Part shown: one piece after another, positions 16,126 to 25,065 of the stretch
Layout of the letters: every line of letters begins with the position of its first letter
How positions within the stretch are numbered: position 1 is the first letter of the stretch
NCBI GenBank assembly: GCA_903877165.1
Contig: CAIRCU010000008.1
Span: 23,708 to 87,707 of the forward strand
DNA from: Methanobacteriota archaeon
GTDB taxonomy: Archaea; Thermoplasmatota; E2; DHVEG-1
Length of the DNA stretch: 64,000 nt
Direction: 5' to 3'
Made by a program: the position numbers and the translations under genes
The notes under the pieces: generated by a model
Seen by the model: only the letters and a program-made list of their open reading frames with translations
Told to the model about the DNA's origin: nothing
The model's database searches: none

Positions 16126-17469
16126 ATGGCAGAGACGGAGAGCAAATACGCATATAAGAAGAAGACAGCATGGGACGTCCTAACCAAATCACAGATCGAC
16201 GAAGCGTTCGCGTACTCTAACGACTACATCGCGTTCCTCAACGCCGCGAAAACCGAACGAGAAGCAGTCTCCATCATCAACAAGACGGCCATGAAAGCCA
16301 AGAAACGCGTCATGGTCAACCGCGGTAAAGCAGCAGCCGTCGTCGTCCCCGGCAGCAAACCCGTTGAGGACGGTATCCGTCTCGTCGTCGCCCACGTCGA
16401 TTCCCCGCGCCTCGACCTCAAACAAATCCCGCTCTTCCAGGACTCCGAAAGCAACCTCGCACTCTTCGAGACCCATTACTATGGAGGCATCAAGAAATTC
16501 CATTGGGTCGTCATCCCCCTCGCCTTACATGGCGTGATCGTCAAAAAGAACGGGGAGACGGTGACCTTCGCCATCGGCGAAGACCCTCATGACCCTGTCT
16601 TCTCCGTCCCAGACCTGCTCCCGCACCTCGCCCATGAGGTCCAGGACGACAAGAAACTCGATGACGCCATCAAAGGAGAAAGCCTGGACATCACCGTCGG
16701 CAGCCAGCCCGTACGGCGCGCTGTGAAAGAAAAGATCAAGACCGCTATCCTCGAGAAACTCCACAAGGACTACGACATCACCGAGGAGGATTTCATCTCC
16801 GCGGAACTCGAAGCGGTTCCCGCGTTCAAGGCAAGGGACGTTGGCTTTGACCGATCCTTAATCGGCGGCTACGGCCAGGACGACCGAGCATCAGCGTACG
16901 CAGCCCTGCGGGCCGTCTGTGGCCTGAACCACCCCATGCATACGGCCATCGCGCTGTTCGTCGATAAAGAAGAGATCGGCAGCGAAGGCAACACCACCGC
17001 GCAGGCGACGATCTTCCTGCGCACCCTCATCCATGAGGTCGATCCCAAGGCGGACATCGACACCGTCCTCCTGCACTCTCGGACGATCTCCGCGGACGTG
17101 AACAGCGCGGTGACGCCAAACTACACCGAGGTCTTCGAGCTGAAGAACGCCTCGTCGCTCGGCTGCGGCGTGGCCATGTCCAAGTACACGGGTCATGGCG
17201 GCAAGTACGCGGCGAACGACGCATCCGCTGAGTACATCGCCGACATCCGCGCACTCCTGGATAAAGCGAAAGTCCCCTGGCAGACCGGCGAGATCGGCAA
17301 GGTCGACAAGGGCGGCGGCGGCACAGTCGCCAAGTACATCTCCCGCCTCGGCATGGAGGTCATCGACATGGGGCCGGCCGTGCTCTCGATGCATTCACCA
17401 TTCGAGCTGACCAGCAAGGTCGATGTGTACTCCGCGTTCCTCGCCTACAAGGCGTTTCTCAACAGTTAA
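16126..17469 (+). CDS. M18 family aminopeptidase
   Basis: A 447-residue M18 (aspartyl aminopeptidase-type) metallopeptidase. Ligand motifs of the two-zinc site are visible: VAHVDSPRLDLK (His and Asp), GGYGQDDRASAYAAL (bridging Asp), and FVDKEEIGSEG (catalytic and ligand Glu). A late His is in SMHSPFELTSKVD. The length is normal for the family. These cytoplasmic enzymes form large tetrahedral dodecamers and release N-terminal acidic or other residues from peptides. The ATG at 16126 follows a GAGGATGAGG. It is convergent with the radical SAM gene that ends 10 bases further on. Confidence 0.93.
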   Translation: MAETESKYAYKKKTAWDVLTKSQIDEAFAYSNDYIAFLNAAKTEREAVSIINKTAMKAKKRVMVNRGKAAAVVVPGSKPVEDGIRLVVAHVDSPRLDLKQIPLFQDSESNLALFETHYYGGIKKFHWVVIPLALHGVIVKKNGETVTFAIGEDPHDPVFSVPDLLPHLAHEVQDDKKLDDAIKGESLDITVGSQPVRRAVKEKIKTAILEKLHKDYDITEEDFISAELEAVPAFKARDVGFDRSLIGGYGQDDRASAYAALRAVCGLNHPMHTAIALFVDKEEIGSEGNTTAQATIFLRTLIHEVDPKADIDTVLLHSRTISADVNSAVTPNYTEVFELKNASSLGCGVAMSKYTGHGGKYAANDASAEYIADIRALLDKAKVPWQTGEIGKVDKGGGGTVAKYISRLGMEVIDMGPAVLSMHSPFELTSKVDVYSAFLAYKAFLNS

Positions 17470-17479
17470 AAAAATCTGT

Positions 17480-19111
17480 TTACCGGCGGCGCAGGAACCC
17501 GTTCGTCAGCGACGGTGAAATGCTGGGTTGGACATCCTGACAGAATTCCGGCATGCACGGACGGTCCACCTTTTTGTTGAGGGGGAACCCGGAGAGGTGC
17601 ATCATCGGTGCGGTGGCTTTGCTCCCATGGCGCCAGCGGGCGTAGAACCAGTGGCTGAAGAAGAACATGGGGTGGTACAGCCATTTGAGATCCGGCGCCC
17701 AGAAGTCGATGTTGTTGCGCCAGCATTTCGCCAGCACCTCCCATTGCAGTTCGGAGAGGTTCTTGAGGTTCGTGCGGTGCTGGTTCCCCAAGACAGCGTC
17801 CTGCAGAGGAATGAAGAGGACCGGGGTGTAGAACATCTTGGCGTGATGGTTCCGCAAGTCGTCGATGAGGTCCAGGGTCGCGCGCACGTCCGCCTCGGTC
17901 TCATCCGGCTGCCCGGTCATAATCGTGCAGAGCGGCCACCAATCCGCGTCATTCATCGTCCCAATGCCTTGAAGCACGAGCTGTGGCCAGTCGTCCACGC
18001 TGTACGGGAGGGCCTTGCCCTTCATATGCAGCTTCATGAGCCGAACACTGCCGGTCTCGATGCCGACTTCGACGGAGACGAACGGCTTTTTGTAAAAGCC
18101 ACTGGTCTCCGGCCGCCACTTCGTCTTCTCAAGAAGGATCGGGGAGAGCTCATCGAGGAGCTTGCGGTCGTAGATCACAGGGGCAAGCGAGGCATGCGAC
18201 AACAGGATGTTCTCAACGCCGGGGTACGCGGCGATGGATTTATAGAGCTCGACGATAGCGGGGCGGTTGGGCACGAAGTTCGGCTTGGACTTGTACAAGA
18301 AGATGTCCTCGGTGACCGTGAAAATAGACCGGGAGCCGCTCGCGACGTTGACTGCGACCTCTTTCATGATGAAGGGGAGGGGGACCGAGTATTTCGTACG
18401 GTTCGTCGGGCTGCAGAACTGGCAGCCGCGGCCGCAGCCCCGGGTGATCTCCACCATGCCGTAGCTTGCGGCATGCTTGATGAGCGGGATGTGGGAGCGG
18501 TCCGGTTTCTTTGCGGACACAATCGGAGGGACTGCCTCGTTTCGGAGGAGTTTGCTGAAGAGGGGAACGAGGTCGTCTTCGCCTTCGCCTTGGAACAAGA
18601 CGTCGACGCCGAGGGCCTCCTGCATGCCTGCCTCCGCGATCTGCCAGGAGCCGGCGCCGCCGACGACAATCGTCGGTTTGTACCATTGGATCGCAGGATG
18701 GCTGATGAGGCGTTTGAACTCAGAGGCATTGAGTGCCTCACCGCCGAAGCCGATGAGGGAGTTGTAGGTCGTGGAGACGTACGCGAGCCCCATGGGGTCC
18801 ATGGAGGAAATGGCGACGATCTTGGTGTCTGGGCCAATCACGCGGTCCAGCATGTCATAGTGGGCGACCGCGACTGCATCGTCTCCGAAGGCATCGGTGA
18901 GGAGAGATTCGACCTTGCGCAACCCGTAGATCGTCCGGGTGGCGGTGCCGTCAGGGTTACTGGGCAGGTTTTCGAGGTGGTCGCGTAGGAACAAGCCGGA
19001 GAGCTTGTACGGGAAGGTGCAGATGAATGCGGCGAAGGGGTTGTTGTCGTACTCGCTGGCCTCCGCTCTAGAAGCCGTCAAAACAATGGGGTAGCCGCGG
19101 TGCCGTGTCAT
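17480..19111 (-). CDS. B12-binding-type radical SAM protein
   Basis: A 543-residue radical SAM enzyme. The start is the ATG at 19111 (MTRHRGYPIVLTASRAEASE). Residues 1 to about 210 look like the Rossmann-type cobalamin-binding half common in this class, although a canonical DxHxxG is not seen. The cluster motif RGCGRGCQFC is a classical CX3CX2C near residue 232, followed by an SAM-barrel with VEVGIETGS. The final 120 residues (about 425-543) hold ELQWEVLAKCWRNNID and the Trp-rich WAPDLKWLYHPMFFFSHWFYARW. The substrate is unknown. A 110-residue gene of unknown function ends 11 bases upstream on the same strand and is probably co-transcribed. Confidence 0.85.
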   Translation of the reverse strand: MTRHRGYPIVLTASRAEASEYDNNPFAAFICTFPYKLSGLFLRDHLENLPSNPDGTATRTIYGLRKVESLLTDAFGDDAVAVAHYDMLDRVIGPDTKIVAISSMDPMGLAYVSTTYNSLIGFGGEALNASEFKRLISHPAIQWYKPTIVVGGAGSWQIAEAGMQEALGVDVLFQGEGEDDLVPLFSKLLRNEAVPPIVSAKKPDRSHIPLIKHAASYGMVEITRGCGRGCQFCSPTNRTKYSVPLPFIMKEVAVNVASGSRSIFTVTEDIFLYKSKPNFVPNRPAIVELYKSIAAYPGVENILLSHASLAPVIYDRKLLDELSPILLEKTKWRPETSGFYKKPFVSVEVGIETGSVRLMKLHMKGKALPYSVDDWPQLVLQGIGTMNDADWWPLCTIMTGQPDETEADVRATLDLIDDLRNHHAKMFYTPVLFIPLQDAVLGNQHRTNLKNLSELQWEVLAKCWRNNIDFWAPDLKWLYHPMFFFSHWFYARWRHGSKATAPMMHLSGFPLNKKVDRPCMPEFCQDVQPSISPSLTNGFLRRR

Positions 19112-19122
19112 AGCCTGTCGCC

Positions 19123-19455
19123 TTAGGGTTCTTTGATAATGAGCGCCTTGAAGACCGGATCTTTGATAGTCTCCTGGATCCGCATGAGGAACTCTTTCCA
19201 TGAGAGGGTGTGGCGTGCCCATTGGATCATTTCTTTCTTGTGCAACGAGAGGATTTGAAGAAAGCTTTGCCAGGTGTAGCCTTCGGCCTTGAGCGGCTGA
19301 GACCAGCCGGCATCGTGCCAGAGGTAGCGAGGCAGCTGGTTGCCGAACCACAGTCCTAGGGAGTCGATGTCCCAAGAGCAGGGCGTCGTCTGGGCCGTGG
19401 GCTTGAACATGGCTGGTTCTGGTGGAATAGCGAGGCGCATATGGTGATCCCCCAT
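19123..19455 (-). CDS. hypothetical protein paired with the radical SAM gene
   Basis: A 110-residue protein with no recognised family. It has a Trp-rich middle (CSWDIDSLGLWFGNQ, LWHDAGW) and helical C-terminal part (SFLQILSLHKKEMIQWARHTL). It ends 11 bases before the radical SAM start, so the two form an operon and it may be a partner or substrate-recognition protein. A TATA-like sequence on the minus strand (AATCAATAAATAG) lies near 19492-19504. A short inverted repeat CTACTAGGTAG at 19456-19466 touches the start codon. Confidence 0.7.
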   Translation of the reverse strand: MGDHHMRLAIPPEPAMFKPTAQTTPCSWDIDSLGLWFGNQLPRYLWHDAGWSQPLKAEGYTWQSFLQILSLHKKEMIQWARHTLSWKEFLMRIQETIKDPVFKALIIKEP

Positions 19456-19550
19456 CTACTAGGTAGTTACGTGATGGGAATCCGCCATCCTCTATTTATT
19501 GATTTTCTGTGCCCCATCAAACCCTGCCGATGCCGACGGTCTTCAGAATT

Positions 19551-19570
19551 TAAAAATATTTAAATACCCG
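19551..19570 (+). promoter_or_regulatory. TATA region of the 226-residue secreted protein
   Basis: Two overlapping TATA-like elements, TTTAAAAATATTTAAATACC, lie 45-64 bases before the ATG at 19615. Confidence 0.5.
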
Positions 19571-19614
19571 TTTATGGATTCTTGCCCAGTGAGGATACAA
19601 GGGATGTGGATGAA

Positions 19615-20295
19615 ATGAGAATCGATAGACGCCTAGCTTTTATTGGAATAATGCTGATTATGCTAAGCATGGTTATGGCTACTCAATTTGCGACCACGAA
19701 GATCTCCTACTCCTACACGCTGGTGCACCCCAGCAACGCGGACATCCGGTTCATCGGCAGCGACAACGCGAGCATGGGGGTAAAAGTCCTTCGAGTCGAA
19801 GGTGACAACAGCTCAGGGAACCGCAACCTCATCCTTGTGTTTGGCACGAACCTCACGGAAAACCAAAACAAGACCTACACAGCAGCGTTCGGCATCGTCA
19901 ATGAAGAGAAATTCCCAGTCTACCTTACCAATATCACCGTATCCTCGACGCCCGCGGACTATATGTACGTCTGGGCACATGGAGACCGGATGCTCACCAG
20001 CGCTACTAAAGCCCTCTGGAGGGAGGGTTCGATCGCTGGATTGACTACTGCATCTAAATCCTGGTTACTCGGGGCTGGAGACCAGAACGCAGGCAACATG
20101 AGCGTCGGCCCTGGCAACGCTTTCCCAACCCCCTGGGACGATACCGCCCACGTCCGCTACTCCTACTGCGACACCAGCGCTGTGAACGGGACCAGCGACT
20201 TCGTCTGGATCATGGTTTCTTTCAATATCCCTGACGGCGCTGCGGCTGGCGCCTACACCGGGACGATCTACGTCAACTTCAGGGCAGCCACATAA
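19615..20295 (+). CDS. secreted protein, single N-terminal membrane segment
   Basis: A 226-residue exported protein. The ATG at 19615 (MRIDRRLAFIG) is chosen because the TATA region predicts transcription from about 19590. The N-terminus is a signal or anchor (LAFIGIMLIMLSMVMATQFA). The rest is beta-rich with Asn-x-Thr/Ser sites (NLTENQNKT, NITVSS, NMSVG) and ends in a strand GAYTGTIYVNFRA, similar in style to archaeal extracellular Ig-like domains. No family is recognised. A strong stem-loop terminator follows. Confidence 0.72.
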   Translation: MRIDRRLAFIGIMLIMLSMVMATQFATTKISYSYTLVHPSNADIRFIGSDNASMGVKVLRVEGDNSSGNRNLILVFGTNLTENQNKTYTAAFGIVNEEKFPVYLTNITVSSTPADYMYVWAHGDRMLTSATKALWREGSIAGLTTASKSWLLGAGDQNAGNMSVGPGNAFPTPWDDTAHVRYSYCDTSAVNGTSDFVWIMVSFNIPDGAAAGAYTGTIYVNFRAAT

Positions 20296-20300
20296 GAAAA

Positions 20301-20332
20301 TGGGAATATTTTCCCATCTTTTTTCCTTTTTT
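20301..20332 (+). terminator. stem-loop plus T-tract terminator
   Basis: TGGGAA-TATT-TTCCCA (20301-20316) is a perfect six-base stem with a four-base loop, followed by TCTTTTTTCCTTTTTTC. It looks like a bacterial intrinsic terminator, which is uncommon among the plain T-tract ends seen elsewhere in this window. Confidence 0.7.
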
Positions 20333-20418
20333 CTCGAGAAACTACTCCCTATCTCGAAACCACCTCTGAGCCTTCCCGGAACAAGGCAAAAGCTTAAATA
20401 GAAATACGCCAATGCCGG

Positions 20419-20427
20419 CTATAAAAG
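20419..20427 (+). promoter_or_regulatory. TATA box of the TFB gene
   Basis: CTATAAAAG, 41-49 bases before the ATG at 20468. A second candidate, AGCTTAAATAG, lies at 20391-20401. Confidence 0.5.
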
Positions 20428-20467
20428 CGTATCGAAAGTTTTAATAGTTTTCAGTGGGGGCGTCGGC

Positions 20468-21424
20468 ATGGTGCAAATGCAATCCAAGAAAAAAAAGGAA
20501 AAACGCCAAAGCATCGAAGAAATCATCCAATGTCCAGAATGCAACAGCACACACCTCAGTAAAGACTACTCCCGCGCCGAACTCGTCTGCGAAGACTGCG
20601 GCCTCGTTATCGACCAAGACTTCATCGACCACGGACCCGAATGGCGTGCCTTCGACAGCGACCAACGCGAAAAACGCGCCAGGGTCGGCGCACCCATGAC
20701 CTACACCATCCACGACAAAGGGCTCTCCACCATGATTGGCTGGAAGAACCGCGACTCCTACGGCAAATCCATCCCCACCCGAAACCGCGCCCAACTCTAC
20801 AGACTGCGTAAATGGCAGCGACGCATCCGCATCAGCGACGCCACCGAACGCAACCTCGCCTTCGCACTCTCCGAACTCGACCGCATGGCCTCAGGCATGG
20901 GGCTGCCGCGCACCGTCCGCGAAACCGCGGCCATGGTCTACCGAAAAGCAGTACTGAAGAACCTCATCCGCGGCCGCAGCATCGAAGGTGTCAGCGCCTC
21001 CGCACTCTACGCCGCCTGCCGCCAATGCAACGTCCCCCGCACCCTCGACGAAATCGCAGCGTCCTCACGCGTCTCCCGCAAAGAAATCGGCCGCACCTAC
21101 CGTTTCATCGCCCGCGAACTCGGACTTAAACTCATGCCCACATCACCACAGGACTACATCTCTCGGTTCTGTAGCGAACTCAAACTAAGCGGCGACGTCC
21201 AAGCCAAATCCATCGAGATCCTCAAAGACGCCGCGGACAAGGAACTCACCAGCGGCCGCGGCCCCACCGGCGTCGCAGCAGCCTCCATCTACATCGCCTC
21301 GATCCTCTGCGGCGAACGACGCACCCAACGCGAAGTCGCGGACGTCGCCGGCGTCACCGAAGTCACCATCCGGAACCGCTACAAAGAACTCGCTGAACGC
21401 CTCGACATCGACATCATCCTCTAA
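20468..21424 (+). CDS. tfb: transcription initiation factor TFB
   Basis: A 318-residue archaeal TFIIB homologue. The N-terminal zinc ribbon is complete (C22PEC25 and C41EDC44). A B-finger or B-reader region follows ([19 protein letters not shown]), then two cyclin-like core repeats with [18 protein letters not shown] in the first and [17 protein letters not shown] in the second. The C-terminal helix-turn-helix that reads the BRE is present ([24 protein letters not shown]). It recruits RNA polymerase to TBP-bound TATA boxes. Archaea often have several TFBs and this is one complete copy. It is 8 bases upstream of rlmE. Confidence 0.98.
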   Translation: MVQMQSKKKKEKRQSIEEIIQCPECNSTHLSKDYSRAELVCEDCGLVIDQDFIDHGPEWRAFDSDQREKRARVGAPMTYTIHDKGLSTMIGWKNRDSYGKSIPTRNRAQLYRLRKWQRRIRISDATERNLAFALSELDRMASGMGLPRTVRETAAMVYRKAVLKNLIRGRSIEGVSASALYAACRQCNVPRTLDEIAASSRVSRKEIGRTYRFIARELGLKLMPTSPQDYISRFCSELKLSGDVQAKSIEILKDAADKELTSGRGPTGVAAASIYIASILCGERRTQREVADVAGVTEVTIRNRYKELAERLDIDIIL

Positions 21425-21432
21425 CCAGCATT

Positions 21433-22059
21433 ATGACTCGGTGGTACCAAGAGAAGAAGCGCGAGCACTTCTACCGCGAAGCGAAAGCCCAAGGCTACCG
21501 CGCCCGATCCGCCTTCAAACTCAAACAGATCCAAGAACGCTTCTCGATTTTTTCCCCTGGCGATACCGTCGTTGACCTAGGCGCAGCCCCAGGAGGCTGG
21601 AGTCAGGTCACCCTCGAATACATCGGTGGGAACGGCCGCGTCATCGCCATCGACCTCTCCATGATGGTCCCACTTGCCGGCGTCGACATCATCCAAGGAG
21701 ACATCAGCACCGAAACCACCCTAAGTGAACTCGCGGACCACCTCCAAGGAGCCGCCGTCGATGTCGTCCTCTCAGACATGTCCCCAGACATTACCGGGAA
21801 CTACTCTGTGGACCAGGCACGCAGCCTGTGGTTGAGCGAACAAGCACTCCAGGTCGCTGAAAAAATTCTGAAAAACGGTGGCTATTTCGTCTGCAAACTG
21901 TTCGAAGGTGAAGACTCCCCCGGGTTCATCAACCAGGTCCGCAGCCGGTTCCAGCAGGTCAAACGGTACTCCCCGGAAGCCTCCCGCAAAAGCAGTTCGG
22001 AAATCTACATCGTCGCCAAAGGATACCATAAAACAGCAAATTCTCTTCTGTCAAGATAG
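21433..22059 (+). CDS. rlmE: 23S rRNA 2'-O-ribose methyltransferase RlmE (FtsJ)
   Basis: A 208-residue FtsJ/RrmJ methyltransferase. The SAM-binding motif VVDLGAAPGGWSQV is intact. The catalytic K-D-K-E tetrad is visible as the Lys in RSAFKLKQI, Asp in VVLSDMSPD, Lys in YFVCKLFEGED, and Glu in SSSEIYIVAKG. It methylates the ribose of a uridine in the A loop of large-subunit rRNA in known members. Eight bases separate it from tfb, so the two genes for information processing are probably co-transcribed. Confidence 0.96.
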   Translation: MTRWYQEKKREHFYREAKAQGYRARSAFKLKQIQERFSIFSPGDTVVDLGAAPGGWSQVTLEYIGGNGRVIAIDLSMMVPLAGVDIIQGDISTETTLSELADHLQGAAVDVVLSDMSPDITGNYSVDQARSLWLSEQALQVAEKILKNGGYFVCKLFEGEDSPGFINQVRSRFQQVKRYSPEASRKSSSEIYIVAKGYHKTANSLLSR

Positions 22060-22062
22060 AAG

Positions 22063-22077
22063 ACTATATTATATAGT
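22063..22077 (+). promoter_or_regulatory. palindromic TATA element before the prenyl synthase
   Basis: ACTATATTATATAGT is a perfect 15-bp palindrome 40-54 bases before the ATG at 22117. Because it is symmetric it could direct transcription either way, but only the plus-strand gene fits. Confidence 0.45.
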
Positions 22078-22116
22078 AACCCATATCCACACAAAATTTG
22101 ACGCCGGGGAAGACTA

Positions 22117-23079
22117 ATGGACGACGACTCACTTGCTATCGAGATTTTCCTCAAGCACTCTTATGAGGACGTCGAACAGAAGATAAAACAGATTGTCAAG
22201 GACGACGACATCCTCAACATCCTCAAAGGCGGCAAGCGTCTCCGTCCATTGCTCGCCTGCATCTCCTTTAAAGCCTGTACCGGCGGCAAGGAGACCGATG
22301 AACTGTACCAACGGTTCCTGGAAGGCACCGTCGCCATCGAGCTCGCCCACGGGGCCTCTCTCGTCCATGACGACATCATTGACGGCGACCTCAACCGCCG
22401 CGGCGAACCTGCCTTCTACATCCAAAAAGGCATCGACAAAGCTATCCTCATCGGCCATAAGATGCTGGTCATCGGATTCACCATTGCCATCAACCATGGG
22501 GAGAAGATCGCCAAACTCTACGTCGACGCCTGGAACCAGACCCTCAACGGCCAGCTTAACGAAATCAACTTCAACAGCCAAGACCTGCAGAACGCGGACA
22601 TCACCGCGGACTCCAAGTTTTTCAAAGTGTACAGCCGCATCATCGACCTGAAGACCGGCACCCTGTTCTCCGCGGCCTGCAAAGCAGCTGCGTACTGGGC
22701 GAACGCCTCAGACCGCGTGGCAGACGTCTTCGCGGAGTACGGCCGAGAGGTCGGCTTCGCGTACCAGCTCGCCGATGACCTCGTGGACCTTGAGAAAGGC
22801 GAGATGATCGACAGCGTCGTCATCCCCCTGCTGACACGACTGGAGAAGCGGACCTCGAAGAACGGGTCGCTCAAAACCCGGGCGATCCGCAAGAAAATCC
22901 AGCAGAACTCCTCAGAAATCAAGAAACTGTACATCGAGGAAATCACCAAACACATCACCAAGGCCCAGGAGCTCAGTAATTCATCGCTCATCCCGGACAA
23001 CGACTACAAAAAGTTCCTGCCCGATGCCCCGATCTTCAGCATCAACAAAATGCTCAAAGAGATTCGCATCACGATCTAA
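22117..23079 (+). CDS. polyprenyl (geranylgeranyl) diphosphate synthase
   Basis: A 320-residue trans-isoprenyl diphosphate synthase. The first Asp-rich motif is DDIID (85-89) in LVHDDIIDGDLNRRG, and the second is FAYQLADDLVDLE. KGGKRLRP near 37-44 binds the allylic and IPP phosphates. Archaeal members make geranylgeranyl or farnesylgeranyl diphosphate for membrane ether lipids. No aromatic residue sits five positions before the first motif, so a product longer than C15 is favoured. The stop codon overlaps the convergent flpA stop by a few bases. The geranylgeranyl reductase at 60682 acts later in the same lipid pathway. Confidence 0.93.
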   Translation: MDDDSLAIEIFLKHSYEDVEQKIKQIVKDDDILNILKGGKRLRPLLACISFKACTGGKETDELYQRFLEGTVAIELAHGASLVHDDIIDGDLNRRGEPAFYIQKGIDKAILIGHKMLVIGFTIAINHGEKIAKLYVDAWNQTLNGQLNEINFNSQDLQNADITADSKFFKVYSRIIDLKTGTLFSAACKAAAYWANASDRVADVFAEYGREVGFAYQLADDLVDLEKGEMIDSVVIPLLTRLEKRTSKNGSLKTRAIRKKIQQNSSEIKKLYIEEITKHITKAQELSNSSLIPDNDYKKFLPDAPIFSINKMLKEIRITI

Positions 23080-23741
23080 CTACGAGGACGGACCAGGAAC
23101 ACCGCATGGTCCTTATCGTAGGGCCCAAGCTCCATGGTTTTTTCAACAACATACCCTTTCTGCTGCAAGATCTGACCGACCTGAAGGTACGCCTGCTTCG
23201 GTGGCAACGCCACATCGATGCTGCGCGCTTTGACCATGAGGACGCCGATGCCTCGTGGTTTGAGGAACCATTGGAGATTCTGAAGGAAAATATCCGCCTG
23301 ATTACGCTGCGCGATATCCTGATAGACGAGATCCACGCTAGGAACCATACTCGTATAGCGATCCGGATGGTTCGCGTCTTCAAGGATCGGGATGATATTC
23401 CGACGCTTCTCACTGACGACAAGCAGCTTTGCCATGGCGAGCGGCGCACTCTCCACTGCATAGACCGTCCCGTCTGATACGATGTCAGCGAGGTGGCTGA
23501 CCGTCGTCCCCGTCGCCGCCCCGAGGTACAGCGCCGTGAACGCCGTCGGGATGTTCACCGGTAGTTTTTTCAGGATCGCGGCCGCCAGTTTACTGCGGTA
23601 CGGGTTCCAGGACCGGTACTCGACGTCGTCCTCAGCTACCAGATGCTCCCCGTAGACGGTGGTACCCTGACACGCGGGAGGATTCACAGTGAAGAGCTTG
23701 TCACCGCGATGAAAGACGCCGGGATACTCCGTAGGCTGCAT
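23076..23741 (-). CDS. flpA: fibrillarin-like rRNA/tRNA 2'-O-methyltransferase FlpA
   Basis: A 221-residue archaeal fibrillarin. Diagnostic segments are EYRSWNPYRSKLAAAIL, the SAM motif ALYLGAATGTTVSHLADIV, YAVESAPLAMAKLL, and the C-terminal VMVKARSIDVALPP and VEKTMELGPYDKDHAVFLVRPR. It is the catalytic subunit of C/D-box sRNPs with Nop5 and L7Ae, neither of which is next to it here. It is divergent from gcvT. C/D-box guide RNAs were not located. Confidence 0.97.
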   Translation of the reverse strand: MQPTEYPGVFHRGDKLFTVNPPACQGTTVYGEHLVAEDDVEYRSWNPYRSKLAAAILKKLPVNIPTAFTALYLGAATGTTVSHLADIVSDGTVYAVESAPLAMAKLLVVSEKRRNIIPILEDANHPDRYTSMVPSVDLVYQDIAQRNQADIFLQNLQWFLKPRGIGVLMVKARSIDVALPPKQAYLQVGQILQQKGYVVEKTMELGPYDKDHAVFLVRPRS

Positions 23742-23829
23742 GTGCCGGGAAAACAGGATGGTTTGATTTAATGGTTTGTCGAAATAGTTAACTAGGGTAT
23801 GCGGTATTCAGCCTCGGGGCGTCTCCTCT

Positions 23830-24948
23830 ATGGCCATCCGTTCACCACTCTACCCGCTTCAGGTTCACCTCGGCGCTCGGTTCACCGAGTTCGCCGGGTT
23901 TGAAATGCCGATTCAGTACTCTTCAATCATAGAGGAGCATATGGCGGTCCGCCGCCGCGTCGGACTCTTCGACGTCTCGCACATGAGCAACGTCTGGATC
24001 TCCGGGAAAGACGCGGAACGGCTCATCTCGCTAACAACCGTGGAGGACGCGGCACGCATCGCGGACGGACGCAGCCAGTACACCGAGATCCTCCGCGAGG
24101 ACGGCACGATCATCGACGACACGATCTTCATGCACCTCGGCGACCGCTACATGATGATCCCAAATGCAGGGATGGCGACGATCGTCTCAGATTGGTTGAA
24201 GAAACAGGCGAAAACCCACAACCTGAAGGCGGACGTCGCGGACGTGTCCAGAGACTACGTGATCCTCGCCATTCAAGGCCCGCGATCGCAAGAGACGCTG
24301 CAGAAAATCACGGATGCGAACCTGGCGACAGTGAAGTTCTTTGGCTGCCAGTTCATCAAGGTCGCAGGCGTCGACTGCATCATCTCGCACACCGGATACA
24401 CCGGGGAGCTTGGCTTCGAGCTGCAGATCACGCCGAACAGCAAGGCAGAGGGCGTCTTCACCAAAATCATGGAGGCAGGCAAGGAGTTCGGCATCAGTCC
24501 CATAGGCCTCGGTGCGCGGGACACTTTGCGTCTGGAAAAGGCATTCATGCTGGCGGGCAACGAGTTCGCCGGCGGCCGCACCCCCCTGGAAGCGACATTG
24601 GGCTGGACCGTATTCTGGGAGCACTCGTTCATCGGCAAGGAGGCGCTGCTGGCACAGAAAACGAAAGGCACCTTCAACCGCCTCACCTGCCTGGAATGCA
24701 CCGAGAAGGGAATCCCGCGGCACGGCTGCGACATCCAGAAAGGCAGCGAGAAAGTAGGGTCAGTCACGAGCGGAACGCTCTCCCCGTGCCTGAACACCGG
24801 CATCGCCATGGGCTACGTGCGCCAAGACCTCCGCGAGCCGGGCACGACGCTGTCCATCATGGTGCGGGACAAGCCAGTGAGCGCCAAGGTCATCAAACCC
24901 CCGTTCGTCCCCAAGGAATGGGCACAGACGCACGTCGAAGTCGTCTAA
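23830..24948 (+). CDS. gcvT: aminomethyltransferase, glycine cleavage T protein
   Basis: A 372-residue GcvT. The N-terminus GARFTEFAGFEMPIQYSSI, the VGLFDVSHMSNVWISGKDA region, the GYTGELGFELQ segment and the C-terminal barrel with LSPCLNTGIAMGYV and GTTLSIMVRDK all match the family, and the folate-site Asp/Tyr region is preserved. It transfers the aminomethyl carbon of glycine from the H protein to a tetrahydrofolate or tetrahydromethanopterin-type carrier. The H protein lies 3 kb downstream, separated by three unrelated secreted-protein genes. The P subunits are not in the window. Confidence 0.95.
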   Translation: MAIRSPLYPLQVHLGARFTEFAGFEMPIQYSSIIEEHMAVRRRVGLFDVSHMSNVWISGKDAERLISLTTVEDAARIADGRSQYTEILREDGTIIDDTIFMHLGDRYMMIPNAGMATIVSDWLKKQAKTHNLKADVADVSRDYVILAIQGPRSQETLQKITDANLATVKFFGCQFIKVAGVDCIISHTGYTGELGFELQITPNSKAEGVFTKIMEAGKEFGISPIGLGARDTLRLEKAFMLAGNEFAGGRTPLEATLGWTVFWEHSFIGKEALLAQKTKGTFNRLTCLECTEKGIPRHGCDIQKGSEKVGSVTSGTLSPCLNTGIAMGYVRQDLREPGTTLSIMVRDKPVSAKVIKPPFVPKEWAQTHVEVV

Positions 24949-25000
24949 GGAAATATCTGGGACGCGTTTTCACATAATTGGAGCAAAAAAACCCAATCTG

Positions 25001-25010
25001 GCTTATATAT
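25001..25010 (+). promoter_or_regulatory. TATA box of the beta-helix operon
   Basis: GCTTATATAT, 56-65 bases before the ATG at 25066; the leader contains GGGAGGAG. Confidence 0.5.
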
Positions 25011-25065
25011 CCCTTCGATAGTTAGATATGGTGCTTCGGTCATTCCTTGGTCAGGGAGGAGCCCC

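Noticed and set aside
17528..18988. A 486-codon open frame on the plus strand
   Set aside because: It lies wholly antisense to the radical SAM gene, which has an intact CX3CX2C motif. Long antisense frames are expected from the GC-rich codon bias.
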